Shown one piece after another: positions 22,131 through 34,484 of a stretch of 64,000 bases of DNA. Each line of letters starts with the position of its first letter. Position 1 is the first letter of the stretch. The DNA lies in contig NW_023501073.1 of assembly GCF_014066305.1 (NCBI RefSeq), positions 367,001-431,000 on the forward strand, given 5' to 3'. The DNA is from Letharia columbiana. Lineage: Eukaryota > Ascomycota > Lecanoromycetes > Lecanorales > Parmeliaceae. The notes beneath the pieces were generated by a model. It was not told the DNA's origin. It did not search any database and saw only the letters and a list, made by a program, of their open reading frames with translations. Both the position numbers and the translations under genes were made by a program.

Positions 22131-24236
22131 TTAGCGTGTAGACATGGCCTTAGTCACTAGTCTCTTCAGAGCCAGCTCCTTCTTCTTTAGATCCTCAGAG
22201 TTGGAGTCTTCGATTTCCAATTGGGCCATCGCGTCGCTGAGGGCGGTCTCGATCTTCTCCTTCGTCTTACCTTTAAGCTTGAGAGACATCGTTGGATCCG
22301 AAGTGATTTCTTCAACGCGGGAGATGTATGATTCGAGTTGTTGTCGGGCCTCGAACTTCTTGCTGAAAGCATCGTCGCTGTTTTTGAACTTTGCAGCATC
22401 TAAAACACGGTCAGTAGGAACATGCAAGGGTGTTTTTTGATTGAATACTTACCGCTGATCATGTTCTCAATCTCGCTCGACGAGAGCTTGCCAACAGAGT
22501 TGGAAATAGTGATGTTCGCACTGCGTCCAGATGTCTTTTCTGTAGCAGTGACCTTGAGAATCCCATTGACGTCGACTTCGAAGACGACCTCAAGAACGGC
22601 GTCACCAGCCTTCATAGGCGGTATCGGTGCAAGAGTAAATTCACCCAAAGAGGTATTGTCCTCGCAATTGACACGCTCGCCCTGGAACACTGGAAATTGC
22701 ACAGTCTGTTGGTTGTCTGCGACGGTAGTGAAAGTACGCTTCTTGATCGTTGGGACAGTCTGTCCGCGGGGAACCACGGCAGCAAAGATGTTGCCTTCCA
22801 TCGCAACACCAAGCGAGAGAGGAACGACGTCGAGCAGTAGAAGATCCGCGGTGTCAGCAGATGTGGCTTTCCCTGACAAGATACCAGCTTGAACAGCAGC
22901 GCCATAGGCAACAGCCTCGTCGGGATTTATGCTTTTTTCCAGTTTCTTGCCATCAAAGAAGTCGCTAAGGAGCTTTTGTATCCTTGGAATACGAGTAGAA
23001 CCACCAACAAGCACAATCTCGTCCACTTTGCTCTTGTCGAGGTTTGCGTCTTTCAGTACCTGTTGTACTGGGTCGATGGTGCCGTTGAAAGCTTTAGCGT
23101 TGAGGTCTTCGAAACGGGCACGGGTGATCTGAGCATTGAAGTCCTCTCCATCGAAAAGAGAGTCGATTTCAACGGTGGTTTGGGTACCGTTAGACAACGT
23201 ACGCTTGGCCCGCTCACAAGCCGTTCGTAAGCGTCGAAGAGCACGCGAGTCTCCTGAAAGATCCTTTTTGGTCTTCCGCTGAAACTCCTTCTTGAAGTGG
23301 TCCAAGAGATTCGTGTCAAAGTCTTGACCCCCGAGATGGGTATCACCAGCCGTGGCCTTGACGGTGAATACTCCTCCCTGAATGTGCAGCAGAGAGACAT
23401 CGAAAGTTCCTCCTCCTAAATCGTAGATCAGAACATTCCTCTCCTTCTCGGACTTTCCAGAGCCGAGACCATAGGCAATAGCAGCAGCCGTGGGTTCGTT
23501 GATGATTCGCAGGACTTGTAGATCAGCGATTGCGCCTGCGTCTTTCGTTGCTTGACGCTGGTTGTCGTTGAAGTATGCAGGTACGGTGATAACAGCCTTC
23601 TTTACTTTCTTGCCGAGCTTGGTCTCTGCGACCTCTTTCATCTACAGACCTGTCAGGAACAGAAAGCTACGTGAAGCGCTGGCAAACGTACTTTCATTAA
23701 AACCATAGACGAGATCTCTTGTGGAGAGAACGTCTTGGTCTCCTTCAGGTATTGAACTTGCACCATTGGATTTCCTCCCTGGTCCACGACCTTGAAAGGC
23801 CATGACTCGATATCTTTCTTGACTGTAGGGTCGTCGAATCTTCTTCCAATAAGACGCCTAAGGGAATCGTTAGCGATAACCCTCCAGAAAAGCCTCTTCT
23901 GGAAGTGACTTACTTGATATCGAAGATTGTGTTCGCGGGATTCATAGCCGCCTGGTTCTTTGCCGACTCGCCAATCAATCGCTCCTCGTCCGTGAAAGAG
24001 ACGAAGGATGGTGTGGTGAAGCTACCCTGCTCGTTTGCAACTAAAGAGCAGCAAGTTAGTTCTTCCTCGTGCTGTAGGAGTATTCGACGTACTGATCTCG
24101 ACATTTGTTCCCTCATAGTTGGCAACACATGAATACGTGGTACCTTTGTCCACGATGAGCAAACTCCAAGGCGCAAGCTACGGACGGTCTTACCCAAGTC
24201 AATGCCTATTGCTCCTTCGTAAACTTCGTCCGCCAT
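22131..24236 (-). CDS. SSB: Ribosome-associated Hsp70 chaperone SSB
   Basis: Six exons on the minus strand: 24,236-24,194; 24,143-24,093; 24,040-23,914; 23,857-23,692; 23,641-22,453; 22,399-22,131. Sum 1,845 nt, 614 residues, the usual length of fungal SSB. All introns are 50-56 nt with clear GT-AG ends; intron 2 has a perfect CTAAC branch site. N-terminus [19 protein letters not shown] is typical of SSB, not of SSA or Kar2, and there is no signal peptide or C-terminal EEVD/HDEL. ATPase motifs are present: [44 protein letters not shown]. The substrate-binding domain includes [15 protein letters not shown] binds nascent chains at the ribosome exit together with the RAC complex. The chain ends LVTKAMSTR. 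The gene is intact. Confidence 0.97.
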
Positions 24237-24705
24237 GATGTAAATATGTGGCTAAGTCAATAGAAAGCTGCGGAAACGTTGATTAGGAAAGAAGAGAGGT
24301 CCGTGGCGAAGAGAGCGGTGTGAAGGATTTCGTAAGGGAAGCTCAAAATTTTTAAGACACCAAAACGGTGGGAAGATCATACCCGCACCCTAGCGTGATA
24401 CTTTACATAGGGCTGCCTACTGAATGAACCGCAGACAAGGCCATTCAGAATTTGCAATTAAGCTGCCGTAAGACGAATAAAAATGTGGCCTCGAGGAACA
24501 AGCCTCGAAAGGTTGATCTTCTCTACTCGCTCGATACTCAATTGGATTGAGGAACAGAATTCGCCATCCTCAACCAATTGTCCTTTGAACGATGGAGGTA
24601 AAGATTTGGGTATGCCGTGGATACTGAACTCCACGCTCAATGCTGAAATGCTAACCAATTCACATGCTCTACGGACTTCGCTCAGAACGAACCGTCTCCC
24701 AGCGC
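24237..24705. promoter_or_regulatory. Intergenic: SSB promoter and RSC4 3' region
   Basis: About 470 bp between the end of RSC4 and the start of SSB, both on the minus strand. It holds an open minus-strand frame (24,458-24,655) that could be an alternative last exon of RSC4. No heat-shock element (tandem nGAAn) or TATA box is convincing. Confidence 0.4.
24458..24655 (-). CDS. Possible alternative C-terminal exon of RSC4
   Basis: If the last RSC4 exon is spliced at GTAAGC (about 24,709, after KM) to TTGGTTAG at about 24,656, the frame continues for about 65 residues (start ISALSVEFSIHGIPKSL, end HIFIRLTAA). The donor is good and the phase is right, but the ordinary stop at 24,706 already gives the C-terminus I expect for this family. 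The open frame may be chance. Confidence 0.2.
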   Translation of the reverse strand, partial: VSISALSVEFSIHGIPKSLPPSFKGQLVEDGEFCSSIQLSIERVEKINLSRLVPRGHIFIRLTAA

Positions 24706-27396
24706 TTACGACATCTTCTGAAGGTGAACAAAAACGGTAATCTTCTCAAACTCGATATCCTGCCCAGAACCAACCTTTGGGGCACCTCTTGGGGGACCCG
24801 CAATGATTTCGACTTCGATAGAGTTGACGCCAGGTACGAGACGCGTCTCATAGACTGGACGTCTAGGATCAGGTTCTCCGGCTTGTCGAGTAGGTTCCAG
24901 TCTATTGTTCCCGCATGAAACGATAGTCTTGCTGGGCCGGTGCATGAGACTCGAAGAGACGGTGGGCGTGATACGCAGGAAAAAGTGCGTATATGGCACA
25001 GTAATGGTCCGGGACTGCTGGGTATGAGTGGGGGATGCAGGTATGTCGAGGCTGAGGTGGTCTTTGATGTTCAGACCGGGATGTGTGGAGATGTTGAGAT
25101 TCGCAATGAGTGCGTCTGAAACATCTAGTACTGTTCAGCAAGATCCAGTGTTTCTACAACGACACAAGAAAATTACCTTTCCCTGGCTGCCTCAACCGTG
25201 AATTGAAAGGCGTATTCGAAGCTTGGCTAGTAGGAGCAACGGCGCTTGGGGTTGCATGAGGATTGGGGCTATCACTCGGCATTCGAGAAGACACATGCAT
25301 TGGAGGAGGCATTTGCAAATTTGAAGCACTCGGGCTTTGTCGAGCTTCGCTGCTTCCATTTGGAATCGCATTGAGTGCCGGCGATTGACCATGGGCTGTT
25401 TCGGTCTTCATGCCGCTCATGGCGTGTTCAGCAGATCCACTTCTCTCGTGAGACAGTCGACTTGAGGCGGGAGTTGGTATAGATCCTGAGCGAGAGTGTG
25501 AGAGTCCGAAGATGCTGCGGGGTAGAGATGTTGTGTTACCTTTGCCTGGCGCGTAGCCATTGACGCCCGCTCGCACGAGCTCCTGTTGACGTTTGAGAGA
25601 CTCATTATCTACCGACATTGAAGCAGAACCAGTCGCTTTCTGCCCGCCGAACTTCAAGGTGATCTTTGGTGGTTCTGGAGATTTGGCTGGCATTCTAAGC
25701 TTGACCTTTGGCTGTGGAGGCTCTGCAACAGATCGTTTCGCTTCTGCTAATCGAGTATGGAAGTACGACTGGTCCGTAGATCAGTACTCTGTGTTGGGTT
25801 TCTGGGTGGGGACAATGAACCTCGAGTTCCTCGGACAATACAAAGAGGTCGCTACCATCCTCGTTGTAATCACGTGCATTGTTCCATATGTAGCTGACTT
25901 CTTCCTCAAATGCGTGCCAGCTCTTCAAGAAAGTCGACCCTGTAGGCGGTTCTCTACCTTTGATCCCTCGCACAAGCTTTTGAACGCTTTTGAGGGAGAC
26001 TGGGTGCTTTATGACCTTATAATAATCTACAAGAGTTCGAGGGGGAAGATGGATGAAAGGTGCAAAGATTGCTTGATCCCTATTGCGATCAATCAGCGAG
26101 TACAGGCTCGACAATACACTCCAACGTACTCAGCATCTGTGTGATTGATCATCTCACCCACGATCTTCTCTTGCGCCTGCTGAAACGTGTTGCCGTCGAA
26201 GCTTTCGTAAGCACCCTCAACATCCTGAACTGCTGGTGTCGAGCTTGCTCTACGGTCATTTGCTGCTGCAGACGAGCCTACACGTGTGACAAGCCGGGTG
26301 CGCTTCTCAGGAGGTTTGGCAACCTCCGGATCGGTTTCACCCTCCGCATCCTGCTCATGGGTGTCCTCCGGCTTTTCTTGTTTAACCTGCCACCCTTGAG
26401 GAATTGGGGTATTATAAGGGACATAGCTTGGGTCATTGTAGGCTGGATTGTTCTCTTGCATGAAGACTTGAAGTTGTTTGCGTATCTTTTCGGAGTCGGA
26501 GAAGGCCTGGGAGCGCTTCTCGTTGTAGGCTTTGGCATTACTGATCATGCGTCTGAGATCCCCCTCCAAGCTAGTCATATTAGTATACTCATTGTTGTTC
26601 AATTTCGCCTAGAGAGTGAGGCCATCGTCAGCATTCTGTGTGGCTATAATGCGAGGGCGTGGATTGTGTAGCGCTGGAAAAACTTGGAAAGCAGAGCAGA
26701 TGCGCCGCCTCTGACAACGTAAATATGCCTAACCTCGACTGTATCCAAAGCCACAGGAAGACCGACTTTCTGATAGTAGTTGGGTGTCTTCTTCTGTATA
26801 ATGATTGCGCTTTAGTAGCTGCCCTTGCTCTTGCCAAATTGATATCATACCCTGTCAGGTAGGAACAAGAAAAATGTAGCTATGAGGCGGTCCCTAATAT
26901 GGAATTGTATTAGCGACTACGGCTTAAGCATGCGTACGCGCACATGCATTGGCATGCTTACCCTTTGTCGCGGGCGTTTTTGATTTGATCCAGGAATCGA
27001 AGACCAAGCTTGGTAGTCTCCTCTGGGGTTTCCTCGTCGTTGACCTTGAAGAAAATTGATGTCAGCCATAGTGTGGGTAACTGTTGGCAACTTTGGCACT
27101 TGGAAAGGTGGTTGCATTGAGAATCAAGTAGCGCGACAGGCAGCTGTAGAGTTGACAGGTCCGAAGCCTTGCGGCCCTAGCGAAAGGCGATGACCATGTC
27201 CGTGAATTCTCCTCAACCCCTCGTCCTTTTTAAGTACAACCACACCACAACCACAACCACACCCCACCCCAACGACATGACACAGACTTCAAAGCAGACA
27301 TACCTGTGTTTTCCTCCGCTTTGAAGCCGGACCTTCCGTTCCCTCTAGTGCTTGTGACGGTCCTGCGCTCGCGGCAGCTCTTCGCTTTGAGCTCAT
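24706..27396 (-). CDS. RSC4: RSC complex subunit RSC4-like, tandem bromodomain protein
   Basis: Eight exons on the minus strand: 27,396-27,304; 27,044-26,962; 26,893-26,851; 26,793-26,734; 26,608-26,130; 26,079-25,821; 25,768-25,177; 25,130-24,706. Sum 2,034 nt, 677 residues. Starts MSSKRRAAASAG with a basic KRRK patch. Bromodomain 1 spans about residues 45-140 (PNYYQKVGLPVALDTVE, then LNNNEYTN and NAKAYNEKRS). Bromodomain 2 spans about 215-320 (DYYKVIKHPVSLKSVQK and NNARDYNEDGS). Then comes a Pro/Ser-rich linker with PPQPKVKLRM, and a C-terminal domain ending EFEKITVFVHLQKMS. RSC4 reads acetylated histone H3 within the RSC chromatin-remodelling complex. Intron 1 (259 nt) is long and holds a CCACAACCACA-rich patch. 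The tiny third exon (43 nt) is supported by exact phase and by bromodomain sequence. Confidence 0.88.
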
Positions 27397-28155
27397 CTCC
27401 TTGGAGCGCGGCGGTCGCGGGGGGGTAACAGAGGTTGCGGGCAATGAGTATTGCGGCGGAGTCAACACCGCTGTATTCTACAACCGAATGATCCAGCGCA
27501 ATGGCCCTCCGAATGATTGGCAATCTCTCGGCGCCGGAGGATTCGGTGCGCCCTTGGGGGGCGGTCTATTTTGACGTTTGAACGCGGTTGGGAGTGGAAT
27601 GGTTATGAGCGCGAAGGCGATCGCCGTGTATCTCAACAAAAAGCCTGGGAAACGAATGGGAATGTCAATGAGGGGGCAGCTGTATGAACAAGATGCGATC
27701 ATCCAGCAACTTGAGGCCTATATTCAAACAATATCATCAATCCCATGCTGTTTTGATGGGCCACTTAGAATGTGGTTAGCGTGCCAAGCAAATCTTCCAC
27801 CCTCGTGCCCCGCGAAAGAACGGGAAATCGCAGGCCGCTGTGTTTACTTTTAACACTCCACCTCGTGCAACCCGCCCCATAGCATTGCCTGATCCACGTA
27901 CCAACCTGCGCACCTCTCATTCGCTTGCACCGTCTCTATACGTTGCTGTGCTATCTTGCAAGAGGTCGCAACACCTCTCATTGATCGTGGGGGCGTGAAA
28001 TAATTGAAAAGGTTCCCCAGGCTCGTTCACTCCACCGCCAAGCACTTGACACGACTGTCGCTGAAATCAATCACCCACTTCAAGAACATTTAAATTCTTC
28101 TGCCTTCAATAACGAGCTCCACTCTCACCGGCATCAGCTTCGATTTTCCTCCACC
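27397..28155. promoter_or_regulatory. Divergent promoter region, RSC4 and CKS1
   Basis: About 760 bp between the RSC4 start (minus) and the CKS1 start (plus). Short open frames on both strands (27,478-27,853) overlap one another and look accidental. The CKS1 side (28,000-28,155) is pyrimidine-rich with CCACC just before ATG. Confidence 0.45.
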
Positions 28156-28670
28156 ATGGCTGCTCTGGACCACGACAGGAGGAATAAGCAGCCTAGGCTG
28201 CTGACGGAGGCAGAGAGAGATCGATTGGAAGAGTTCGTGGAAGCAATACACTACTCCTCGAGGTGAGAGTTGGGATCTTCCGGATCCTTTGAATTTGCTG
28301 ATGCGTACGCCAGATATTCGGATGATGAAAACGAATATCGGCATGTACAACTGCCTAAAGACATGATAAAAAAGATACCGAAAGACTACTTCGACCCGTC
28401 CAAAGGCACCCTGAAATTACTGTGGGAGGAAGAGTGGAGAGGATTAGGTATCACACAGGTGCGTACGACCAAGCAGGAATACCCAAGTCTCGAGCAGCAA
28501 ACTAATTGCGCGTCTGGTAGAGTCTGGGATGGGAGCATTACGAAGTCCACGAACCAGAACCACACATCCTTCTCTTCAAGTAAGTCGCCCACACACCAAA
28601 CTATAGGCCGCTTCTCTTCTGACTATGGCTCAGGCGACCCATTAACTATCAGCCACTGGTGCCACATTAG
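28156..28670 (+). CDS. CKS1: Cyclin-dependent kinase regulatory subunit CKS1/Suc1
   Basis: Four exons: 28,156-28,262; 28,314-28,458; 28,521-28,579; 28,634-28,670 (348 nt, 115 residues). CKS proteins bind the cyclin-dependent kinase and phosphorylated partners and are needed for cell-cycle progression. The whole family signature is present: [40 protein letters not shown], the hinge [11 protein letters not shown] and the last strand [11 protein letters not shown]. Splices were set by these motifs: TCGAG/ATATTC gives SSRYSDD, and CAG/AGTCTG gives ITQSLGW. The N-terminus has a ~30-residue extension ([16 protein letters not shown]). Convergent with the DsbA-like gene. Confidence 0.96.
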
Positions 28671-28978
28671 CAGCAACTGACCTCCTCTCAGACTTTTGAT
28701 ACCTCACCTGCACGGGTCTCCATGTATGTCAGTACTTCAGCATTTCAGCCTGCGACGGTATGCATCAACGGAACATGTTTTGAGCGTGGATAGCGGCACG
28801 AAGCGGAAGATGTTCCGGCAAGGTTGGGCATGGAGATCATGGTTCTCATGTCATGACTCTACTCTGTATTTAGCCATCGATCGATAACCCGCATTTTTAG
28901 AGACGTTTGCAACCAGAGAGCTACGAGAGAGCAATCTTTTACCGCCGGTGGCAGCTGTTGCACGACTCCGGACTGCGC

Positions 28979-29713
28979 TCATTTGACGTTCTTGTCAAGC
29001 CATTCTTCCCACTGTTGACCGGTAAAGCTGCTTGAAATGCTTCCCTCTTCGATACCCTGGCATGGTTCTTAGCAAGGCCTGCTATATTCTCGAAAGACAA
29101 CCACTCACATCGAACAAAATGGTTGGTGTTACATGAACACCTACACGTCGATTCGCCTGTTCGCCAGGTCATTAGGTACCTGATTGCCCCAGAGTCAACG
29201 AGAAAGACTCACCTTCACCATCAGCTTAACATCATCTGTAACCTTGTTCCCAACATTCAAACTTCCTCCCTCTCCAGGCTTGTCCGAAATCTCCAACAGC
29301 TCGAACACCTTGCTTTCCTCCAATCCAACGCTTCCCGCCAATTTCGCCAGACGCCTGTACGTATCATTCCGCGCCTCGTGCACGACATTCACATCAAAAA
29401 ATTCCTTCTGGTGCTCAAAAAGCGCCTCGCTGAAGGGCCAGAATTTATCAGGCGCAAGTCTCAGTACAGCCGCCCCAGCTTCATGCACAAGAGTACTGGA
29501 AGGGTGCCATGGTTGAATTTGCTGGCGAAAGAGGAACTGGACCTTTGCAGGGTACTTTTTGGGGACATTGGGAAGTACAGAATTGTAGAGGGTGTTGAAC
29601 ATTTTGGCGGAGAAGGGGCAGACGTAATCGAGGTAGAGCTCGATGGTGTGGATGGCTTTTGGCGAGACATTAGCGGAGTAAGCTTGGCCAGCAAACTTGG
29701 GAGCGAGTGCCAT
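28979..29713 (-). CDS. DsbA-like thioredoxin-fold protein
   Basis: Three exons on the minus strand: 29,713-29,213; 29,156-29,109; 29,056-28,979 (627 nt, 208 residues). The thioredoxin-fold start is clear (TIELYLDYVCPFSAKMF), with a C-P-F-S motif: only the first Cys of a CxxC is present, so it is likely not a classical disulphide exchanger. The DsbA helical insert (about residues 60-140) and the cis-proline segment (GVHVTPTILFD) follow, and the chain ends WEEWLDKNVK. Similar single-Cys proteins are common in ascomycetes; their function is not established. No signal peptide, so probably cytosolic. The promoter is shared with TAF2, 417 bp away on the other strand. Confidence 0.88.
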
Positions 29714-30130
29714 CCTGATGAAGAATGACTCGAGTAGTGGTAAAATGTAAATCGGGCTCTGAAGGAGTGTAAACTTGGAGAATGGCGGAGCTCAACTTTG
29801 GCGGGGCACACCATTGCCGGGTAGCAAGGGTGAATGTGAAATAGAATTCGCTGCCGAATGTCGACGACACAGGACCAGACTTTTTGAGTCCTGCGCAAGC
29901 GCATCACCCATGAACCCTTTCTATGGGTCACACTCCTATACAAAACGCTATTGGAGTCGAACGTTACCTGCTTACAGCTCACAATCGCCCCAGATCTGGC
30001 CCGATTTTGCCATCAAAGTCTCACCGCGGGCTATTGTGAATCGAGGATGAAGGCCGGCCACCTCAACGAAAGCTCGTGTTAAGGCGCACTCCGGAGCTGT
30101 CTTTGGGTCTGGCCTGATAGGCTGAAAAAA

Positions 30131-33100
30131 ATGGCGCCCATAGTGGAAAGTGCAAGTCCACAACCAGCTGACCTGGGATTCTCAGTCTCCAACCAGACAG
30201 TCGAGCTCGACATTGACCTTCGCTCACGGAGCCTGATAGGTCGCACCATGATCACGATCAATCCACACTCAAAGGACCTAAGAATTATTCGACTCAATTG
30301 CAGACAAGTTGTCGTCACTCGTCTCTCGCTCAATGGAAAGCCATGTTCTGCTATTTCACTCACAGATCCTTATAAGAAGGCAAAACTAAAGTGGAACGCT
30401 GCTGGAGTTCAACAATACGACATGCTACAGCGAAAATTGGAGGCACAGTTCAAGGATCCTCCTGAAGAAGAGCTGGAGGTGACAATACCCAAGACCGTCA
30501 AAATAGATGAGCTAGATCCATTCTCCGAGGAGGCACAAAATATTCTCTTGTCGAGGACTTTGGGCAATAACAAAAAAGACTCGGGCGATGGCTCGGCAAT
30601 CGACCTTGTTCAAAGCTCCCGTACCGCAATTGAGCAGACAGCACGCTTCACAGCGATCAGCCTCATCATAGACTACGTAATTGAGAATATTCGGGATGGA
30701 ATGCACTTTGTCGGCTGGGAAGAAGGGGACCTTCGATATCCTCATGCGTACACCACCAATTCTCTATCACCCGGTGCTGCTTGCTGCTTATTTCCATGCG
30801 TCGATAACCTGAACTCGAAGTGTAGCTGGGAAATCTCTATCAAATGCCAGAAGACTGTTGGAGACGCTCTACAGCCATCTTCAAGCTCAACACCACTACA
30901 AGCCAATTGCTTTCACGACGTCTCGGACAGCGTCAATGAGACCAACGGACTTCGGAAAGTTGATGTTCAGTCCAATTTCAGTGACGAAGACAAGGCGCTG
31001 GATCTAGCAGTAATATGTACAGGAGACATGACCGATGAGGTGAGATTCTTTGGTATTCGCATGTACTGCTTGAACTAATAACTATAGATTGTCGATGCTC
31101 GAGACCCTGCGAGCAAGACTACATCGTTCACGTGCATAACAGCTATCTCAGCGCAGCACATTGGTTTTGCCATAGGCCCATTCGAGCATGTTGACTTAGC
31201 AGAATTTCGTGAGAGTGAGGAAGATGAAAGACTCGGCCAAAACGCCGTTCCCGTTCATGGCTTTTGCTTGCCAGGTAGAGTCGACGAGATCAAAAATACG
31301 TGTCTTCCAATAGCAAAGGTAGAGCTCACAAGTTAATATGTGATAACTTACAAGACTGACAGGGTCCTAGGCTATAGATTTTATTACTATGACTTACGGC
31401 TCGTATCCATTCTCAGACTACAGTCTTTGTTTTGTGGACGATCTACATCCAGATATCCTCGACACCGGTTCTTTGTCAATATGTAGCAACCGGCTGCTAT
31501 TTCCAGAAGATGTCATCGAACCTTTGGATCGCGTTAGCCGCCAGCTAGTCCATGCTCTTGCTGTGCAATGGATGGGCATCAATATTGTGCCAAAAGACCC
31601 TTCTGATTTTTGGGTCGTTGTGGGCATTGCCTATTTTATCACTGATATCTTCATGAAGAAGCTGTCCGGTAACAACGAATACCGTTATAATCAGAAGAGG
31701 GCAGCAGACCGTGTTGTTGAGCTCGACATCGATCGTCCATCACTGTACGACACCGGAGCTTTGATCGCCCTCGACCCATCAGAGCTTGAATTTCTGGAAC
31801 TCAAAGCGCCTCTGGTTCTCTTCATACTGGATCGAAGACTAACGAAAGCGGGTACTTCCGGGGGTCTTTCTCGAATCATATCAAGGATCTTTTTGAATGC
31901 CAAAGTGGGTGACCTTGCCAATGGCTCCATCGACTCACCATACTTTATCAGGACATGCGAAAAGCTGGGTCACATGAAATTTGACGTTTTCTTCGCGCAA
32001 TGGGTTGAGGGAGCCGGATGCCCTAAGTTCCGCGTCACTCAAAGATTCAATAAGAAGAAGCTTGTAGTGGAAATGATGATTCAGCAGAGTCAAGCCGAGA
32101 ACATCAAGGATCGAGACATGGACAGTGAATATTTCGTTCGAGATGTCAAGGAAGAGCATAAAGCGGTCTACGCAGGTCCCATACAACCAGCATTCACCGT
32201 AAGTACCCTGAAGGGTTTCCGAGTGGAAGTCTTACACAATTTCCAGGGTCCAATGACCATACGTATCCACGAAGCTGATGGCACACCATACGAGCATATT
32301 ATTGAAATCAAAGACTCCAAAACGACATTCGACATCCCGTACAATACCAAGTATAAACGACTCAAACGAAGTCGGCGGCAGAAGGAAAGAACTGCGGCAA
32401 GCGTGGGAAATGAATACATGGGTGGCGGAAACGACGATGTCCTATTATACTCTTTGGGTGACGTTCTACAATCCGAAGAAGAGATGAAGGAATGGAGGCT
32501 TGCGGAGTGGAGCAAAGATGATGAAGAAAAGATGAGTCAAGAGTCTTACGAATGGATACGCATGGACGCAGATTTTGAATGGATCTGCAAGATTTCAACG
32601 TCAATGCCACCATATATGTGGGTCTCACAGTTGCAACAGGACAGAGACGTTGTAGCTCAGCTGGAGGTAAGTCAATACCCACGGATAAAAAGTGCGGCTT
32701 CTGACGTAGACCAGTCAATTCAGTGGATGAGTTTTGTGAATGCACATGAACTGGTTTCCACGGTACTTGTACGAACGCTAATGGACCAACGATACTTCCA
32801 CGGCATCCGTACCGCTGCAGCAGCTGTTCTAGCAAAAAACGCCAAAAGTGAGGTGGGCTGGATTGGCTCTTTCCATCTCGAGAAGGCCTTTCAGGAATTC
32901 TTCTGCTATCCAGGCTCTCCCATGACGCGCTCGAATGACTTTACCGACCGCGCATCTTACTACATACAGTGTGCGATCCCTCAGGCGATGGCGAAAATCC
33001 GCAACCCAAGCGGCCACACCCCTTATCAATCGAGAAATTTTCTCTTTGAGAAGCTGAAGTTCAACGACAACTCGAATAACCAGGTGGGAAGTCTACAATG

Positions 33101-34217
33101 ATGTAGACGGATATGTATCTGACTTGCTTAGATCTCCGATTGCCACTATGTCGCCACTCTTATGAGGGGATTAGCAGAAGCCCTAGCTTCGAAGCCGCCG
33201 TTTCCGGCAAATGATCTTGATGATTTCGAAGATAACAGCGAAGACAACCAAGTATTTCTCAACGCCTGTCTGGAAGAGATCGATCGACACCGGCGTATCG
33301 ATGAATGGATCCCTTCCTACCACAACATACTCTCAACTACTGCTCTGGACTGCAAGCGAATATTAGCTAAAGCTGGCATCATCCAGACCAGGCCTGTGGA
33401 TTTCTTACACTACACGCCAGATGGTACTTCGGAGTACCTGCGCCTCAGTGCTTTTTCGAATGTCATGGCTTTGGGCTTTGCGAAGAACCATGCTATACTT
33501 CGTTGGTTCCTCTTCGTCCTAGGCACAGATCCTTCACCCTATGTTCGAGAGAACCTGCTTCGCATATTTGGCAAGGCTCTTGGTGCTATTGCGGTGGGCG
33601 AGCACTTAGAAGTTGCCAAAGAACAAGCAGCTCAGCTGGACGGTCTCGTCATTGAGCAAGAGTCAACCACCGAAGGCCGGCAGGCGGATCTAGCGCGGAA
33701 GCAAACAGTCGAGGGGGCGCTCAATGCTTTAAGAGATGAAGTGTCCGCGGACCCCGTCCTGAAGAAAGAGCTGTGGAAGGCTATCGAATCACCAACCCTA
33801 TCCTTACGTCAACTGGGCGAGCTCCTGGGCATCTGCGACTGGCTATATGAACCCGACTCCAAAATCATCGTCCTCCTCAGATACCCTCGATACTGGGAAA
33901 TCAAGAACCTGGGCAAAGGCAAACTTCTCTTCACCCGCACTTCTCGCGTCCGCACAACCATAGCTAAACGCAAAGCTGTCGCTGCTCTTCCCCAGCCCTT
34001 TATCAAACGAGAGAACAGTATCCCTAACAATGGCATGCAGCCGCCGCTCAAACTAATGTTCAAGCCAAAGAAGCCTCCAATGCAGAGTACGGCGTCTGCT
34101 TCTTCGGTCACGAGTGTAGAGAGCGTGCCGCCGAGCCCAGTAGTAGAAGGGGATAATGCCAAGCCGAAGCTGAAGATCAAGTTCAAGGTTGGTGGCGGCG
34201 CTGGGAGCCCTTCGTGA
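30131..34217 (+). CDS. TAF2: Transcription initiation factor TFIID subunit 2 (TAF2)
   Basis: Six exons, all phase 0: 30,131-31,039; 31,088-31,318; 31,371-32,198; 32,247-32,666; 32,715-33,083; 33,132-34,217. Sum 3,843 nt, 1,280 residues. TAF2 is the TFIID subunit with an M1-aminopeptidase fold that contacts the initiator region of promoters. Visible landmarks: N-terminal beta domain with QTVELDIDLRSRSLIG; GWEEGDLRYPHAYT; DFITMTYGSYPFSDY; GIAYFITDIFMKKLSGNNEY; and GPMTIRIHEADGTPYEH. The zinc-peptidase motif HExxH is replaced by LVHALAVQW, as known for TAF2, so it is not an enzyme. The tail is basic, with KLKIKFKVGGG. Introns 32,199-32,246 and 32,667-32,714 are each 48 nt, in phase and free of stops, so an unspliced product would stay open; I call them introns because the family reads straight across them. 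Confidence 0.95.
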
Positions 34218-34484
34218 AGGATCAAGTATTCGTTGGATGATCACAGTGATTCTAGGCGTTAAGGCTTTAGCGCAGATGCGATTGAGATGCGATACCCAAA
34301 TTTATGTATTAGATGCTGCTTGAAGCGAGCGCTTAAAGATTGTCTTACACTGGCTTCTATGTAAGACGCGTTGTAACTTATGTAACAGCGACCCGATAGG
34401 CGCCTTTTTTCATTAACGAAGCTCAATGTTACGGTCGGCGATGGGCCACATCAAGGAACCTTCAAGACCTTTTCAAGCTGCAAG

